Source: Phytophthora sp. 'mugwort' (lineage: Eukaryota; Oomycota; Peronosporomycetes; Peronosporales; Peronosporaceae). From it: 64,000 nucleotides of DNA. The stretch is taken from positions 3,720,001 through 3,784,000 of the forward strand of contig JAUCEF010000004.1 in the NCBI GenBank assembly GCA_033558025.1, given 5' to 3'. The notes under the pieces were generated by a model, which saw nothing but the letters and a program-made list of their open reading frames with translations, did no database searches and was not told the origin of the DNA. Made by a program: the position numbers and the translations under genes. This document shows positions 1 through 12,110 of this stretch, one piece after another (position 1 is the stretch's first letter; each line of letters opens with the position of its first letter).

Positions 1-2560
1 GGATTTTGGCCTGGCTTAACGACATATTTGGTTATGCCAAGGTTGAGGCTACACTCCTAACGCTGCTGGAGCAAGTGCTGGAGCGGCGTGAACGAGTCGG
101 ACTGACGTCGCACGCTAAGAAGTGCCAATTCTTCGCCAAAGAAGTAAAATGGTGTGGCAAATAACTTCAGCTACGAGCGTGAAGCACAGCCGGACAGGGT
201 CAGAGGGTTGGTAGAATTGCAGCCGCCCAGAACGGCCGCTGAGCTACATAAATTTCTCTGCGCGATTAAGGATGCGGTAGAGCATCCCGCGCTATAACGA
301 ACTGACTCACCGATTGTATGAAATACTTGAGAAGGCTATAAAGCTCAGGGATCGAGGAAATAGAATAAATTGGCAAAGTTTTTACTAGAGGACGTGGGCT
401 GGGGTCACGAAGAACCCGTTGCCCTAGCAGCCGTACGAGAGGCCCTACTGAGGATGGCGTCTCTTGCGCATCCTAACCCGGCTACCGGCGTGGGTCTTTA
501 TGCCTACGCAGGCCACGACTACTGGGGAGCTGTTGTTACGCAGCTGTAGCCCGGTGAGCTACAGATGCCACTGAAAAAAGAACCACCAGTCTCTCGCGTT
601 TCTGAGTGGAAATTTGTTGGTCCGTCCAGCCGCCGGGACACTATCGAAAAAGACGCGTGGCGAATTTTGAAGCGACGCGACGTTTGCAATATCTGCTGCT
701 AAGACCAGCTGAATTTCGCCTGTACACAAAACATCAAAACTTAGTGTAGATTTATTTTCGACCCCCTACGTACGACGGAGCGATGGCTCGTTACCAAGCG
801 GGCCAGTTGCAGGGGTGGACACTATTCCTAATGGCGTTTCGGTATGTGATAAAGCGCGTGCCTGGTGGGGCGAATGTATGGAGATCTCCTCAGCAGATGG
901 GGAGCTAGCCCCAGTCTCCCAGACGAACCTGGAGCCGGTCGAGTAGCACGCCTCGTTGTATTAGAACGAATCGCGCCGCTAGATAGTGAAGATTTCGTCG
1001 GGTCGCAAGAAGACGAGATAAGAAATCTGCAAAAACAAGTCAGGGCTGTCGACGGAGACGCGACTGGAACCAAGTCACAGTGGAACGCAGAACGTAAATT
1101 CGTGGTCTATATTGATGATGCTGTATAGATACCCGAATACGCTGCAGACCTACAGCAGAGACTGTGTGCTGTCGCGCGCGCTGGCGCAAGTGGATATCGT
1201 GGGACAATGCCACGAGGCGGCCCTAACAGCAGTGTTTTGGGTTGGAAGACCATTACTGCAGACGCAGCTACGTGATACAGTGGGAGGCAGAGTCCATCGT
1301 CCGAGTGGGGATACTCTTATGGCCACTAAACCTAACGAGTTACTGCACGTCGACTGCCTCACTATAGTTGAGGGAGAAGGCGGCTACAAATACGTCCTAG
1401 TTCTGAAGGATGGTATGAGTCGATATGTCGAGCTTATACCCGGGACCCATGCTGGGTCCAAATTGGTTACCAAGGTTTCATAGGTTGGTTTAAACGATTT
1501 GATGCTGTTCTCCAGTGGGTCTCCGACCAAGGGGCCCACTTTAAGAACCAGGTGATGGAACGTCTACAACGAGCCCTAGGAGCTCATAACCACTTCACGA
1601 CGAAGCCTACACTCCGTAGGCAAATGGAGCGATTGAGGTGGCGAACAGAGAAATACACAAGAGTATGAAAGCGTTACTAAAAAACGAGAGGAAGTTCGGA
1701 TAGCACACTGGTCACAGCTGCTGTCAGTGATCCAGGCCGCCCTGAACGGCATGCCTGCCGATCGGCTGCAGGAAAAGATACCCCTCACCGTTTTTGCAGC
1801 TTTACCTGGTGGCTCACAGCTGATCGCTATCCTGCATTCTACTGACCCGGTAGAGACGACGGTCGACTGGGTAGGAGCGGAGATCGCTGATCACCTCACC
1901 TCGGTTCATGAAGCTCTGGATGGTATGCATCTCGAGATGACTAACCTGAGCGAAAGGCGGAAACGAGCTGCCCGCGAACGACATGCACGCAAGTAAGGAG
2001 TGAACTCCAGAATTTCCACGAAGGAGATTTCGTGCTGGCTGCGACGGCAACAGGCTGTAACGGCGATAAGTTAGCTCTCGTGCGGCGAGGCCCTAAACGG
2101 GTTCTTAAAGAACTAAGTGACTATACGTTCGAGCTACAAAACTTAATGGACCTACGTGGTTACCATTAAGCATGCCTCGAGAATGCAATTGTATCGCAAA
2201 GCGAGTAGAGACTGTGTACAAGATCTGTAAGAGCATGCGATTTAAGGTGAAGAGGGGGGGGGGCTTGTGGAGGCCCTACTAGCGTGCCGGTTGAGCCCGG
2301 CGACGCAGCAATGGGAAGTGCAAGTAAAGTGGTATGGCTTGGACGATATCGAGGCGTCCTGGGAGCCTGTTGGGGCTATCTTTGAGGAGGTCCGAGTCCT
2401 ATTCAGGTCATTCGTTTCGGATGAACCCACGGATCACAACTGCTCCCCCCATCTCCAGGATCGCAAGGATGCTAAGGAACGGTACCATAGGGAGGGCACG
2501 TACCGGCACCGTCGTAAGAGAATAAAGTTTAGTTTGGAATCTGCGCAGTAGAACACGAAG
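1..2560 (+). mobile_element. Degenerate Ty3/gypsy chromodomain retrotransposon, 5' part outside window
   Basis: Conceptual translation across several frames gives gypsy pol pieces in the right order. Positions about 4-160 give the end of the reverse transcriptase palm (WLNDIFGYA in place of a YxDD-type box, then HAKKCQFF). About 200-270 give the thumb (RVRGLVELQPPRTAAELHKF). About 390-550 give RNase H (LAHPNPATGVGLYAYAGHDY). About 1320-1480 give the integrase core start (NELLHVDCLTIVEGEGGYKY), and 1500-1600 a WVSDQGAHFKNQVM block. Positions 2267-2420 encode a chromodomain (WEVQVKWYGLDDIEASWEP). Stops and frameshifts separate every block, so this is an inactive relic. The 5' part lies outside the window and no LTR could be recognised downstream. 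Confidence 0.85.
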
Positions 2561-3249
2561 GTCCGAGCGGGAAAGATCATCGTCGGAGGTCCCGCACAAG
2601 GTGCCGTACGACTCAGACCTGCATCTCCGTTCAGGTTGCGCAGGTGAGTGGACGGGAAGATCGCGCCCTCCTGGTTCACTCCAACGGCAGTCACGACGTC
2701 CTCCGGGACACGATTTCAGAGCCCTTAGCGCCAAGATCGGGCGCTCCGGGATGCCGTAAGCGCGCTCGGCAAAGTTCGTGTCGTGCGTGTACAGCACGGG
2801 TTGGGACAATGCACGAGCCCGCCTGAATGGGCAGTATCATTGCCGTTCTTGATCAGGATGCCCAACTTCACGTCGACGTCATACGATATCTTGGCGCGGA
2901 GCATTGAGCCCTGGTCCGGTAGACCCTTTATGTCCTGGATACCAACACGAGCGGTCAGGTACGGGTCCTCACCGTTCGACTGCCAACACGGGGTCGCGCA
3001 GGATGCTAAACAATATTGACCAGCGCAAGAGTTGAACTTTAAGGTGCAACTGTTTGATTGAACATCTTTGACGGTGCAATAGCCTATTTGCGTTGGATCC
3101 AGTCTTCATCGCTCAATATCTCGACAACGAGGAAACATATCATATCCGAAACAGTCATATTAAATAGAAAATAGAGTGAGCTGGATTGTGATATTTTGTT
3201 CGTTACGTTTTCTTATTAGCGAGCCTTCGTTTGTCAAAACTTTCACACT
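2561..3249. other. No recognisable gene
   Basis: Only short overlapping frames without family signatures. It probably contains the decayed 3' end of the gypsy element, but no LTR or second copy is visible in the window. Confidence 0.5.
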
Positions 3250-3357
3250 ACTAACTTGCCATGGCGCAACGGTACCTCTCATGGGGAATTTCCGTTCCCC
3301 CATGAGAGGTACAGTTGCGCCATGGCAAGTTAGTATGCGACATAACTTATGTCGCAT
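3250..3357. repeat. Two adjacent hairpins (long inverted repeat plus a 23-bp palindrome)
   Basis: The left arm at 3250-3288 (begins ACTAACTTGCCATGGCGCAA) is the reverse complement of 3295-3334 except for one substitution and one extra base, around a 6-base loop. Directly next to it, 3335-3357 is an 11-bp perfect inverted repeat (ATGCGACATAA / TTATGTCGCAT) around one base. Such stacked stems are typical of MITE remnants or foldback element ends. It lies about 140 bp beyond the 3' end of the pogo-like relic, but no matching terminal repeat was found on that relic's far side. Confidence 0.8.
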
Positions 3358-3498
3358 AAGTACGGAAGTTTTGTATATACCGTGTTTGAGCTTTCCTACA
3401 TGACACCCCAGGAAACGTGACGTTGTCACGCTGTGCGTGCACACGAGATGTACAAGGTAGCCTCCAACGACCAGAGCAGAACGTATATATTTGAGCAC

Positions 3499-4901
3499 TT
3501 ATTCTTCTTCCTCTTCTTTTGTAGACAGCTTCTCAATATCGTAGGCGGGGTCCGCTGCTCCGCGCTCAACCACCTGCTGCTGGACATCAAACTCACGTAC
3601 CAGCGAAAAGTTCCTCCCTGTATGGGTCCGTCTCCACAGTGCGTGGTTGTAGGGGGTACTGAAGATCTGTTGAGGGCAAACTTTGCCTAGTAGAATCCGT
3701 TCACAATCATCGATAGAGAAAGAGATGCCCATGATGTTCTTGCCCACTCTATCAGCCCAACGCGTGTGGGGGCCTTCAGTTTAAATCCTGTGCCAGGAAT
3801 TGTCGAGTGTAGCTGCTGCAGCCTAGTCTGCCCCAGTTGGCTCGAAGCTGGTTTTCGAGAGGTTTGTTCCACGCAATATCTGCCGGCTGAACGCGAACGT
3901 GTAGCCGGCCGGAATTTTCATGAGCTCAACATTTAGTAGACGGGCTGCGATCTGGATGTCCACACACCAGTGTCAGGAGAAATCGTCTAGCAGTAGTAGA
4001 ATGGGCTGTACATATCTTCACGGTGAAGGAAGTGGTGGAGAAGAAACCGAATGGTGAGGTCCATTTCACCGACCCGCCTGGTTGTCATACACTTGCACCG
4101 CCTGTTGCGCTGGCTGAAGCTCTCGCCAGAGCGTTGCACCGAAGCCAAGCTGGAAGGCATCACAAGACCGGGCTCGCTCGCGGCCGTCGATGGTTGGTTT
4201 TAAAAACCAGGAACGGGTCGTACGTGATGCCGGAGCTGTCGCCTAAAAATATCACAGTGACTCTTTCCTTTCCCTTGCCAGCGCTTTTCAGTCACACCGT
4301 GTTCATCTACCGTCTGAACAGATAAGTATTCGTAGCTAACAGCTACAAGAAGAAGTTAGTAGGATCACAAAACAAATCGATAAATTGTGCGAAATAAAAC
4401 TTACCGGTTTGGTCGGCATTGTGCACGGTGTCGACGCCTCACTCTTGCATCTTGTGCCGGACGTCCAGGGCAAAACTCGCCGCAACTTTAGCAGCTTCCG
4501 CGGGTATCTTCTGCCCTTCTTCCGTGCGGCAACGAATCGCCAGTCGGTGGCGACAGTGGAAGCCTAGCAACCACGTTTTGTTTTACCTTGCGCTGCGCTA
4601 GAGACAGAGTAAGAAATAATTTCGTGAAGGTGGCATTCATAGTATTCGGCTCATCATAGAAATGGGTCACATTCATCTTGAAGCGGTAGGTGACCGCCGT
4701 GCGCTGGAACTTCTTTGGCGGCTTCCCCGAGCCGGAATTCCTCGTCCTCTCTTGGTCTTGACCCCGAGCTTGCGGCATCGTGCTCGCTCTTTTTGCAGAA
4801 TGACTGGCTCGACTTTGGTGCACGACGTGATGGCATGTAGGAGATCTCGAGTAGTGATGTGGCTGCTCCGCTCGGAGTGATTGGTTCACGTGGGGTGTCA
4901 C
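3499..4901 (-). mobile_element. Degenerate pogo/Tigger-like DDE transposase
   Basis: On the minus strand, pieces of a pogo/jerky-type transposase follow in order from high to low coordinate. There is an N-terminal DNA-binding segment around 4600-4720 (RFKMNVTHFYDE). A DDE-region piece lies around 4200-4290 (RVTVIFLGDSSGITYDPFLVFK) and another around 4020-4070. The C-terminal block is at about 3690-3850 (PTRVGLIEWARTSWASLSLS, then MIVNGF), followed by an acidic tail ending in a run of Glu near 3500. Several stops and frame changes break the chain, so it is not functional. The assignment rests on recognition of the conserved DDE-region wording, without a search. Confidence 0.7.
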
Positions 4902-4971
4902 TTAAGAGAAAGCTTTGATCTAGGAAAGCCGAAATACGGTATGTAACTGGCATGTACTTTTCCGTCATCAA

Positions 4972-6774
4972 GTAAATCCCTCGTCCTCTGGTGCTCAGGT
5001 TGCGACGGGCTATAAGATTGTTATACTGTAATTTATTTTGTGGTCCGGCCGCGCCCTCCCTTGCATCTGTGCATGCATTAATACTTGCAGCTTGGGCTTA
5101 ATGATAGTGCACGCGTTGTTGTCTCTGTTACGAATCATCACGGATGCAATAAGTTGTTGCCAACGACCTTCTCTTCGCCCGTGTACATCGATGGGAGCAC
5201 GCCTCGCAGACCATACTCAGTCGGTTCGCACTATCTGGTGCTAATTCAAGTTCTACAGTGGTTACAGGAATTAGTCTGCATTCACAGTCAGTGTGTACCG
5301 GAATTCACACCTAGTCTGTATCGCAATTAGCCTACACAGACTTAAGTTGTTAGATCCGAACATTCATGATTCGTCTTGGCTGGTCCATCCACACGACCTG
5401 AGTTCGAGTCCTAGCCAAAACTACAAACACAGTGGCTGTCGCTGCAGAAGCATATCAGCGGAAAGTCTTGAGGGTTATGATGTCGCCTCCAGTGGTAATT
5501 TGCAACGAAGCGCTAGTATAGCAACTTTGAAAATTGGTACATTTTCCATTCATGACAATATAATTTAGCATTCAGAATTACTGTACACTCGATGATTTAT
5601 TGTAAGCAGATTCACAACCTTGTGTACTTTACAGACTAATTACTGTAATTACTGTACCAATGACTGCATGTCGGTCTGGAGCCTGTCATATCGTTGACCC
5701 CGTGACCACAGGTGAGTGTCCAACTCGGATTATTTAGCGGTAGCGACATGGCTTTTGCGGTCTTTTCGAGCAGTCCGCAGCCGTTACAGGAGACCGCCTG
5801 CGATCGTAAGCAACGCGACCGAAGCCTGGAGGTCATTTGCGATCGTAAGCGGCGCGATCGAAGCCGGCTTGACTCGCCCTGTCATCGCCTATGCAACCTT
5901 CGAGTCACTGCAAACATCAAGCCCCATTGCAGCTGTGAGCTGCAGTAGAGACGGCGCCAATGATTGCGCAATCCCCGGCCTCTGTTAGCATGGCGGCACT
6001 TTTATTAATGAAAGTAACGTGCTTCTGCCGGCGTAAGCTGCCAAGACGTCGAGCCCCAGGAACGCTGCTGCCCTGCTACATAGTAGTACATGTAAATACA
6101 TGAGCTACTGCATAACGGAGTATGAATGGTAAATGCTTATCGGTACTGTACCAGTACAAAAAAGTATCGGCGTGTGCGAATGAAATTTATCAGGTGTCTG
6201 TTCTCTGCACGCGCAACGCCATGTGAGCCACAAAATGGCGCAGCTGCAAGCTTGATTTCTATGGTACACGGTACCAGGACAACTATGGAATTTACAGTAG
6301 ACGCGGCGGGAGCAAAATGTGCAGGTCCGCGTACTGACCGCTCTAACTTGGAAGTCCAAGTGCTACAGCCGCGGCCGCGGCAACCACAGTCTCTTGCTCG
6401 CCGAGAAGTTCACTGTGAACCCACAAGTGCCTCTGGGTGGAGTAATCGCGACGCTCAGCCTGTACGCCGCCTCTGTGTTGCCGCTCTGCCTCATTCGCTG
6501 TCGATGCAAATGCGGCGCCTCGCCACTAGCGACTCTCTGCTCGGGCGGACCGACTGTTTCCTTCCTGGTGCCGCACAAATATTTGGCCGAGGAAACAACC
6601 TCGCTGCCACGAAACGCTCTGGCTGCCACCATCCATGGCTAGCCACCCACCATTGCATGCTTCAATAAATAGCGTTTGCCGAGTGTATATCGTTTTTATA
6701 CACTGCCATGCTCTTTGTGTCCTATTATCCTGGTGCCTACAATTTCACTCATCGGGGCCGCAAAAATATACTAC
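4972..6774. other. Gene-poor stretch with low-support ORFs
   Basis: No frame shows a recognisable family. Overlapping frames at 6126-6668 and 6319-6642 (the latter with one hydrophobic stretch) end just before the Myb gene but have no clear domain and may be chance or decayed sequence. A 28-bp direct repeat is listed separately. Confidence 0.4.
5799..5865. repeat. 28-bp direct repeat, 2 copies
   Basis: Copies at 5799-5826 and 5838-5865 match at 25 of 28 positions (TGCGATCGTAAGC followed by a variant CGCGA.CGAAGCC). The unit is rich in GATC/CGATCG palindromes. Function unknown. Confidence 0.7.
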
Positions 6775-7956
6775 TTAATTCAGGCGCTGGCGCTTGATCT
6801 CCAACAGCGCGTCCGAGTCGTCGGCCTTCCACTGCTGCGTGGAGCTCCACGATCCCGTGGGCGCCTGCGTGTTGGCGTTGGAGGGCGTCGATTCGGCCAT
6901 TTCCACGTTCTCGCGGTCCTCGATGGCATCCTGGCTGCTAGGCGCCGGCAGTTGCTTCTTGTCCTCTGATTTCTTCTTGGAGAACACGAAGCGGCGGAGC
7001 ACTTCCATGCCGGCCTCGTCCGTCTTTGGCTCGTTGCGGCGCTTGCCGTTGCCTGGTCCCTTGAGCACGGCGCCGGGAAGGGAGCTCATCTCTTCGGCGA
7101 GCTCCCAAATCCCGTCGTCCTCAGGCATATTGCGCAGCAGCTTGGCGAAGTAGCCGTACGCGTGCGTGCGAACCTGCACGGCCGTCTTCGTCTTGACAAA
7201 CGTTTGGATCTTTTTCCACTTACGACCGTAACGGTTCAGGCCTTCCATGAAGCGGGCGTGTTCGTCCTCCGTCCAGCGCTCACGCCGTTTGTTAGTCTCG
7301 CTCGTCTGGCTCACGGGTGACGCTGCACCCATGGGACTCGGCAGCTCGTCGCCCAGGGTAGACATCGTGTCCATGCTCATATTGGTGTCCACGAGAGGCG
7401 GAGCGTACGCAGTATAGCTGCCTTCCATGGGCTGCATCGGCTGTTGTTGCTGGTGGTACACAGGGGCTATCATCTGCTGGTGCGGCTGCTGCATCTGCAT
7501 CTCTTCCTCCATGGGCGCCTCCACGGGGGGAGCGGGGGGATTCGTCGACTCGCTTGATCGACCCATGAGATGAAGGAGGTTCGTCCGCGCCAGGATATCG
7601 GCGAAGCTCGGAAGACGACGCGGAGCTGGAGCAGGCGGCGACGGGGGTGTCAGCAACGGGGCCTGTTGCTGTGGTGGCGGCGAGTTACGACTCCGGAAAC
7701 TGCCGGAGAGCAGATTCGACACGCTCATGCGCGGCGCAGGCTGCTCCTGTGGCGGCATCTTCCATGCGGGCGACTGCTGCGTGAGCGCGAAGGGAGGCAC
7801 TTGCAAGCGAGGCAGCTCCTGGAAGCGCACGGGGTACTGCGGCGGCGCCTGCATGTGCATCTGCTGTTGCTGGTACACCCGGCTGTAGCTGTCGTTCACG
7901 GCACTTCCGGGCGCGTTGGCCATCTGCTTGTGCGCCATCTCCGAGTACTCCGACAT
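6775..7956 (-). CDS. SHAQKYF-class single-repeat Myb protein
   Basis: Intact single-exon frame of 393 residues from ATG at 7956. Residues 224-276 form one Myb/SANT repeat (RWTEDEHARFMEGLNRYG, then WKKIQTFVKTKTAVQVRTHA). It ends in THAYGYF at 264-270, where the plant and protist class usually reads SHAQKYF. The first 220 residues are Gln/Pro/Met-rich low-complexity sequence, as in activation regions. A basic, KKK-containing tail follows the Myb repeat. In this family the repeat binds DNA, so a nuclear transcription factor role is likely; target genes cannot be told from sequence. It reads away from the gene-poor 8-10.9 kb region. The THAYGYF variant is unusual but keeps the aromatic and Thr/His positions of helix 3. 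Confidence 0.88.
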   Translation of the reverse strand: MSEYSEMAHKQMANAPGSAVNDSYSRVYQQQQMHMQAPPQYPVRFQELPRLQVPPFALTQQSPAWKMPPQEQPAPRMSVSNLLSGSFRSRNSPPPQQQAPLLTPPSPPAPAPRRLPSFADILARTNLLHLMGRSSESTNPPAPPVEAPMEEEMQMQQPHQQMIAPVYHQQQQPMQPMEGSYTAYAPPLVDTNMSMDTMSTLGDELPSPMGAASPVSQTSETNKRRERWTEDEHARFMEGLNRYGRKWKKIQTFVKTKTAVQVRTHAYGYFAKLLRNMPEDDGIWELAEEMSSLPGAVLKGPGNGKRRNEPKTDEAGMEVLRRFVFSKKKSEDKKQLPAPSSQDAIEDRENVEMAESTPSNANTQAPTGSWSSTQQWKADDSDALLEIKRQRLN

Positions 7957-10941
7957 GCTGTGTAGGTGGGTGGCTCACGGGGTCTGATTCGAAAGAGTTC
8001 AATTTATTGATAACACACACGCAGCCGTCGCTTGCGATCTTTGCGGCGAATTGCAGAATAAAGCGAGCAGAGGGAGAAAGTGGTTGTGCGATCGAGTTGC
8101 CGCTTGGGAACCAGGTTGCGTGTTCGGGGAGGAGCCCCTCTCGCTTTTGCGGCCCTAGCCCCAGCCTAAGGTTTTACAGTACGGAGCGTCAGCCGTTTTG
8201 ACTGGCGGTTTGTATTGGTGCAGAGAATATGCGTAAAACGGTGGGCGCCACGCAGCAGAAGAGCCCGTGTGTCTGTCTTCTAAGACAGTCTTCTTGATGT
8301 CGGAGCTGCTATTAGGACGACGCCTCCCAGATGTCGCGCCCCGAGACAAGCTTGCTACGCACCCACAGATGATTTACACGGGTGATGCCTCGTTCGGAGA
8401 TGAATCCAGACAGCAGAGAGCGCGTTTGAAGTCCCGCTGCAACGTACACATTCAAGTGTATGTATGTTTTGAGTGCATACAATCCAGTGCTGACATCGAA
8501 TTTGAGGAACGGGGTAGGGGAATCTCCTGTCCAGCCAAAGGAGTCCCACAAGAGCCGGCCCGTCTGCAGCGCAAACACATCTTGCATTGGCATTGTTGAT
8601 TCGCGGCAAACCTTTAGGACGGCACATTTTTCAGCGCTCGCCAGGGTTCATACGCCTCGAAACGGACTAAACGCCTAAGAAGAAGTTCCGCAACGGTCGT
8701 CGCGGTTGATCCTCGCTCTTCTTCCGACCCTGCTGCTCTTCACAATCACAAGCTGCTGCTGGCGCGGTTTCGGCTCGTGTGAATACTTTTGGAGAACGAA
8801 CCGCGCGGTTGGCGTCACCTCATTGTATATCTCAAGCCGCAGCACAAGGATTTTCGTTTTTCGATGGAGTGGATTACGCCGCCACCACTGTCGGCTTCAT
8901 GGCGATGTGTCCCAACAACATCCGGAGGTTTGAGAAAATTAGGACTCAGCGGGGCCCGGAAGGTTCTGGGTCGTTACGAAGCTCCCATTCAGACGGTGCT
9001 GGGTTGCGTAAGTTCGGTTTTAGAGAGACGGCGATACCGCTGCATCAAGCCGGCCGCCACGCTTGGGCTCGTAGCGCTTCGGCTCACTGGGCTACCGGCT
9101 GGCCCCGTCGAGCAGCCCGTCGATCCCCGTGGCGATCAAAGCCCAGCTGCGCGATTTGAGCGGCGACTTTAGAACGCGCAGCACCGCGGCGGCGATCTCG
9201 ACACTCGTTTTCATAACCCAGCCCTGTTGAATCTGATTGAAAAATTGCCATATTGGACAGGGCCCTGTCAAATTAGTAAGCAGAATTGAGATTGGTGGTG
9301 GACCATCGGCTATGACGGGTGCCTGGTCGGCCTGGTTTTTGCCATAAAATATCCACTTTCACAGGAACCGGTACGCTGTACCTATCGAGATACAGATCTA
9401 CTGTGGCACGATTGCATCCACCAGCAACTGAAGCAGGCTCGGCTTCTGGTAAGTCCGAAGCTCCCGCCGCCAACGAGACGACCGCATTGTGCCGAGAACT
9501 TATCGGCAAGATGAACGGCGCCGTGGCGTCGTCACAAAATATGTGCTAGCAGTGCTAGCCTTGCACACAATCGCAGACATGTAAACAGCGCGACGCCGCC
9601 CATATGCGGGACTCGGCTCTGCACTTAACATGCCTCTCTTTGCCTGCTTGAAGCTTTGACGCGCGGCCTGGTCTCTGATCTCGAAATGGTGTTTCGATTG
9701 CGACTTGTGTATTAATACTGTACGTGCTGTAGCGGTACCAGGCGGCACCGCCTGGTCTTGCTATCAGGCAGTGCGTTGCCTGCTAGTGAAGCGCTGCCGC
9801 AACCTCAGTACATGCACTGCTGTTGCTGCTGGCGGCGGTGCACATGTACACTTCGCCGACAGCCGGCGCCAAACATCAACCTTGCCATTCGTCAACGCGG
9901 CGAGAGCGACAGGAAGCAGAGTCGAGCGAGCTAAACAAATCGCATAGGCACCTTGCTGTCACGACATCGCCCGCGGTCCCATCAAAACAGAGACACGAAG
10001 CCGAGACGGAGCAGGAGTTGTCAACTCGGAGCCTACCATACCGCTGCTTGCTCACCGACTTCAACAGTGCGGCGATCTATACGTACAAGGTACACTTGGG
10101 ATGCAGATTTTCGCGTGCGTCCCGATCTCGACACGTCGCGCAGGCTGTGGCACTAGCGACTGCGACTGCGCGTGCTCGAGTGTGCCAAGCCTCAAAGCCC
10201 CAGACGTCCGGTTCACCCCTCGCCGAGCGGTGCTCGCTGTGCGTGGACGGGCACTTGTCGCGTCATTTTACACTTCTAAGGGGATGCTGCATCGCGGTTA
10301 CCACTGGCTGAGAACATTCACGGACGGCGATTGAGGGCACTCCCGCATCGAGCGGGATTAACATGGCTGCAGCGCTGCAACGACAACGACGACGACGACG
10401 ATGAAGACATGTTCTCTTCCAGCCCGTCTGATACGCGGTAGGCGTACGCGACACCTGCGTGAAGACCTCGAGCGCTTTGCCCGCGGCAGCATGATGCCTG
10501 TCATGTTGATCGAAGAATTGCGATCCAATTGCAGCGTGGCCCACATCACTAAACAGATTATCCTAACCCAATGCGCATCACAGCCGGCACGCTGATTGGC
10601 AGATCGACCTGCGAGAGGGATAGAGGAGCGTATAGGCGGGCACTCGACGCAAAAATACGAACGCATCGGCACAGTACCTGTGAAAACTAATGTGCATCTA
10701 TGTGTCTTTCTTTAGTCTCTGAAAATACTAGAGCCTCCAGAAACATATCCCCGGAATAGTGCCTTAGCAAGTTCAGCGGCGACCGTCGCAGCCGACCAAT
10801 CAGTGCGCGATTCCGTATTTTTCAAACTTGGTATCTCAACCGTTCGCTGTCTCCAAAGCGCTCCTCCAATCTGAAGACTCGCGAGCTTCCCCTTCGTCCT
10901 GGGCGCTCCTGATTGTGACCAGCCCGCTTGATCTGCCCGAT
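7957..10941. other. About 3 kb without a recognisable gene
   Basis: All frames are short and overlap on both strands; none carries a recognisable domain. The segment 8780-9170 has two open overlapping plus-strand frames that could be a decayed gene, but no family could be assigned. A perfect 9-bp inverted repeat with a 2-base loop lies at 9737-9756 (ACCAGGCGG / CCGCCTGGT). Confidence 0.5.
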
Positions 10942-11963
10942 ATGACCACTGTGGTGCTTTCTCCGCCGTCCGGCCCTGTCAGATCATCTGCCACGGTGAC
11001 CACCAGCAGCAAGAGCGTCTTGATGACTGTTGCGGCGACCGGCAAGGACGCGAAAGATTCTCTAGCCTCCGACTCGGACAGCCCAACGAGCGCTTCGATC
11101 GGTCTGGGACTGGATCAAGTGGGGAATGTGGATGTGAATGTCGAGAATGAAGAGGAAGAGGAACAGGATATCGAAAACGTCGAGCGGAGAGCTAACGGTG
11201 AGGTGGATAAAAGTGCCTCAACTGCCGCCACCGCTGAGCAGCGACCCAATAAGAAGCGGCGGCGCGTCTCTTTCGAGTGTGCGGACATTGTGGAGTTCGA
11301 ACCTACGGTTTACACGACGAGCGTTACGTCGGGTGGCGTTCCCGTAGGCTTATCTCTGAACGAGCGATCCCGATCACGGCGGCGACTGGACTCGTTCGAG
11401 ATGGAGCGAGCGAACGAGTACGTAACAGCAACCGAAGGATGGCAGTGTCGATGACGTGTAGATCATGTGCTGACGTTTGTGACGCTTTCACCTTGACTGT
11501 GCATTCCAGGCGCGTTGGGCGGCAAAACTACATGGAGGAGGGCTATCTAGACCCGCACGAGCGCGAGATTATTCTGAATAACGCAGGCTGCGAGGAGCCC
11601 GTGATAGCATCGGTTGAAGCCGAGGTGAACGCCATCATCTTGAACAGACGCGAGTCGAATGAGATTGACTTTGACTTCATGTACGGCGTCGGTGCGGTGG
11701 AGGACAACGAGGATGAAGCCGAAGAGGAGGACGAGGAAGAAGCGAAAGATCTGAACGTGTTGTCGTACGACCAGGATGACATCACTGGTGAAGCCAGCGA
11801 GGAAGAGCAGGAAACCAGTGTGCAAGGAGATGGAATGGGGGCAGAGACGAACGGTGTAGCATCGGTCTCCGAGGGCTCTGTCGAACAGGAAGAGCAGCCA
11901 GCATCATCGGAGACTACGGTACATCTGTGCAGTAGCAATGTGCCAGAAGCCGCGTCGATATAG
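10942..11963 (+). CDS. Acidic protein with RVxF-type motif, two exons
   Basis: Exons 10942-11417 and 11510-11963 give 309 residues. The 92-bp intron has donor GTACGT and acceptor CATTCCAG; the join (codon GA|G) preserves frame. The open frame extends upstream to 10828 only with a TTG, so the first ATG at 10942 was chosen. Residues 104-111 read KKRRRVSF, a good match to the RVxF docking motif used by protein phosphatase 1 partners and also a basic nuclear-signal-like patch. It is followed by a well-defined block (VEFEPTVYTTSV, RSRRRLDSFE, YMEEGYLDPHER). The C-terminal third is very acidic. Function is not known; a PP1-binding regulator is an inference from the motif only. No named family was recognised. 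Confidence 0.75.
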
Positions 11964-12063
11964 AATGCGCAACGACACGTCCGCGACGGCAGAACGTGCT
12001 GGAGATCTCCCATCAACTCTTCATCTGCTGCTGCTCTGCGCGCGTGAAATGTTCCCCGCCTCT

Positions 12064-12110
12064 TCCTCCTCCTCCTCCTCCTCCTCCTCCTCCTCCTCCT
12101 CCTCCTCCTC
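12064..12110. repeat. (TCC)n microsatellite
   Basis: About 47 bp of nearly pure TCC/CCT repeat in the 600-bp gap between the acidic protein and the OB-fold gene. On the minus strand it makes an artificial poly-Arg reading. Confidence 0.95.

Noticed and set aside
6126..6668. Overlapping plus-strand frames (180 and 107 codons) before the Myb gene
   Set aside because: No family signature, and two frames compete over the same DNA. A hydrophobic stretch near 6430-6500 recalled a metal transporter, but too weakly to claim.
8779..9172. Possible decayed gene with two overlapping open frames
   Set aside because: Neither translation shows a recognisable domain and no splice model gave a convincing protein.
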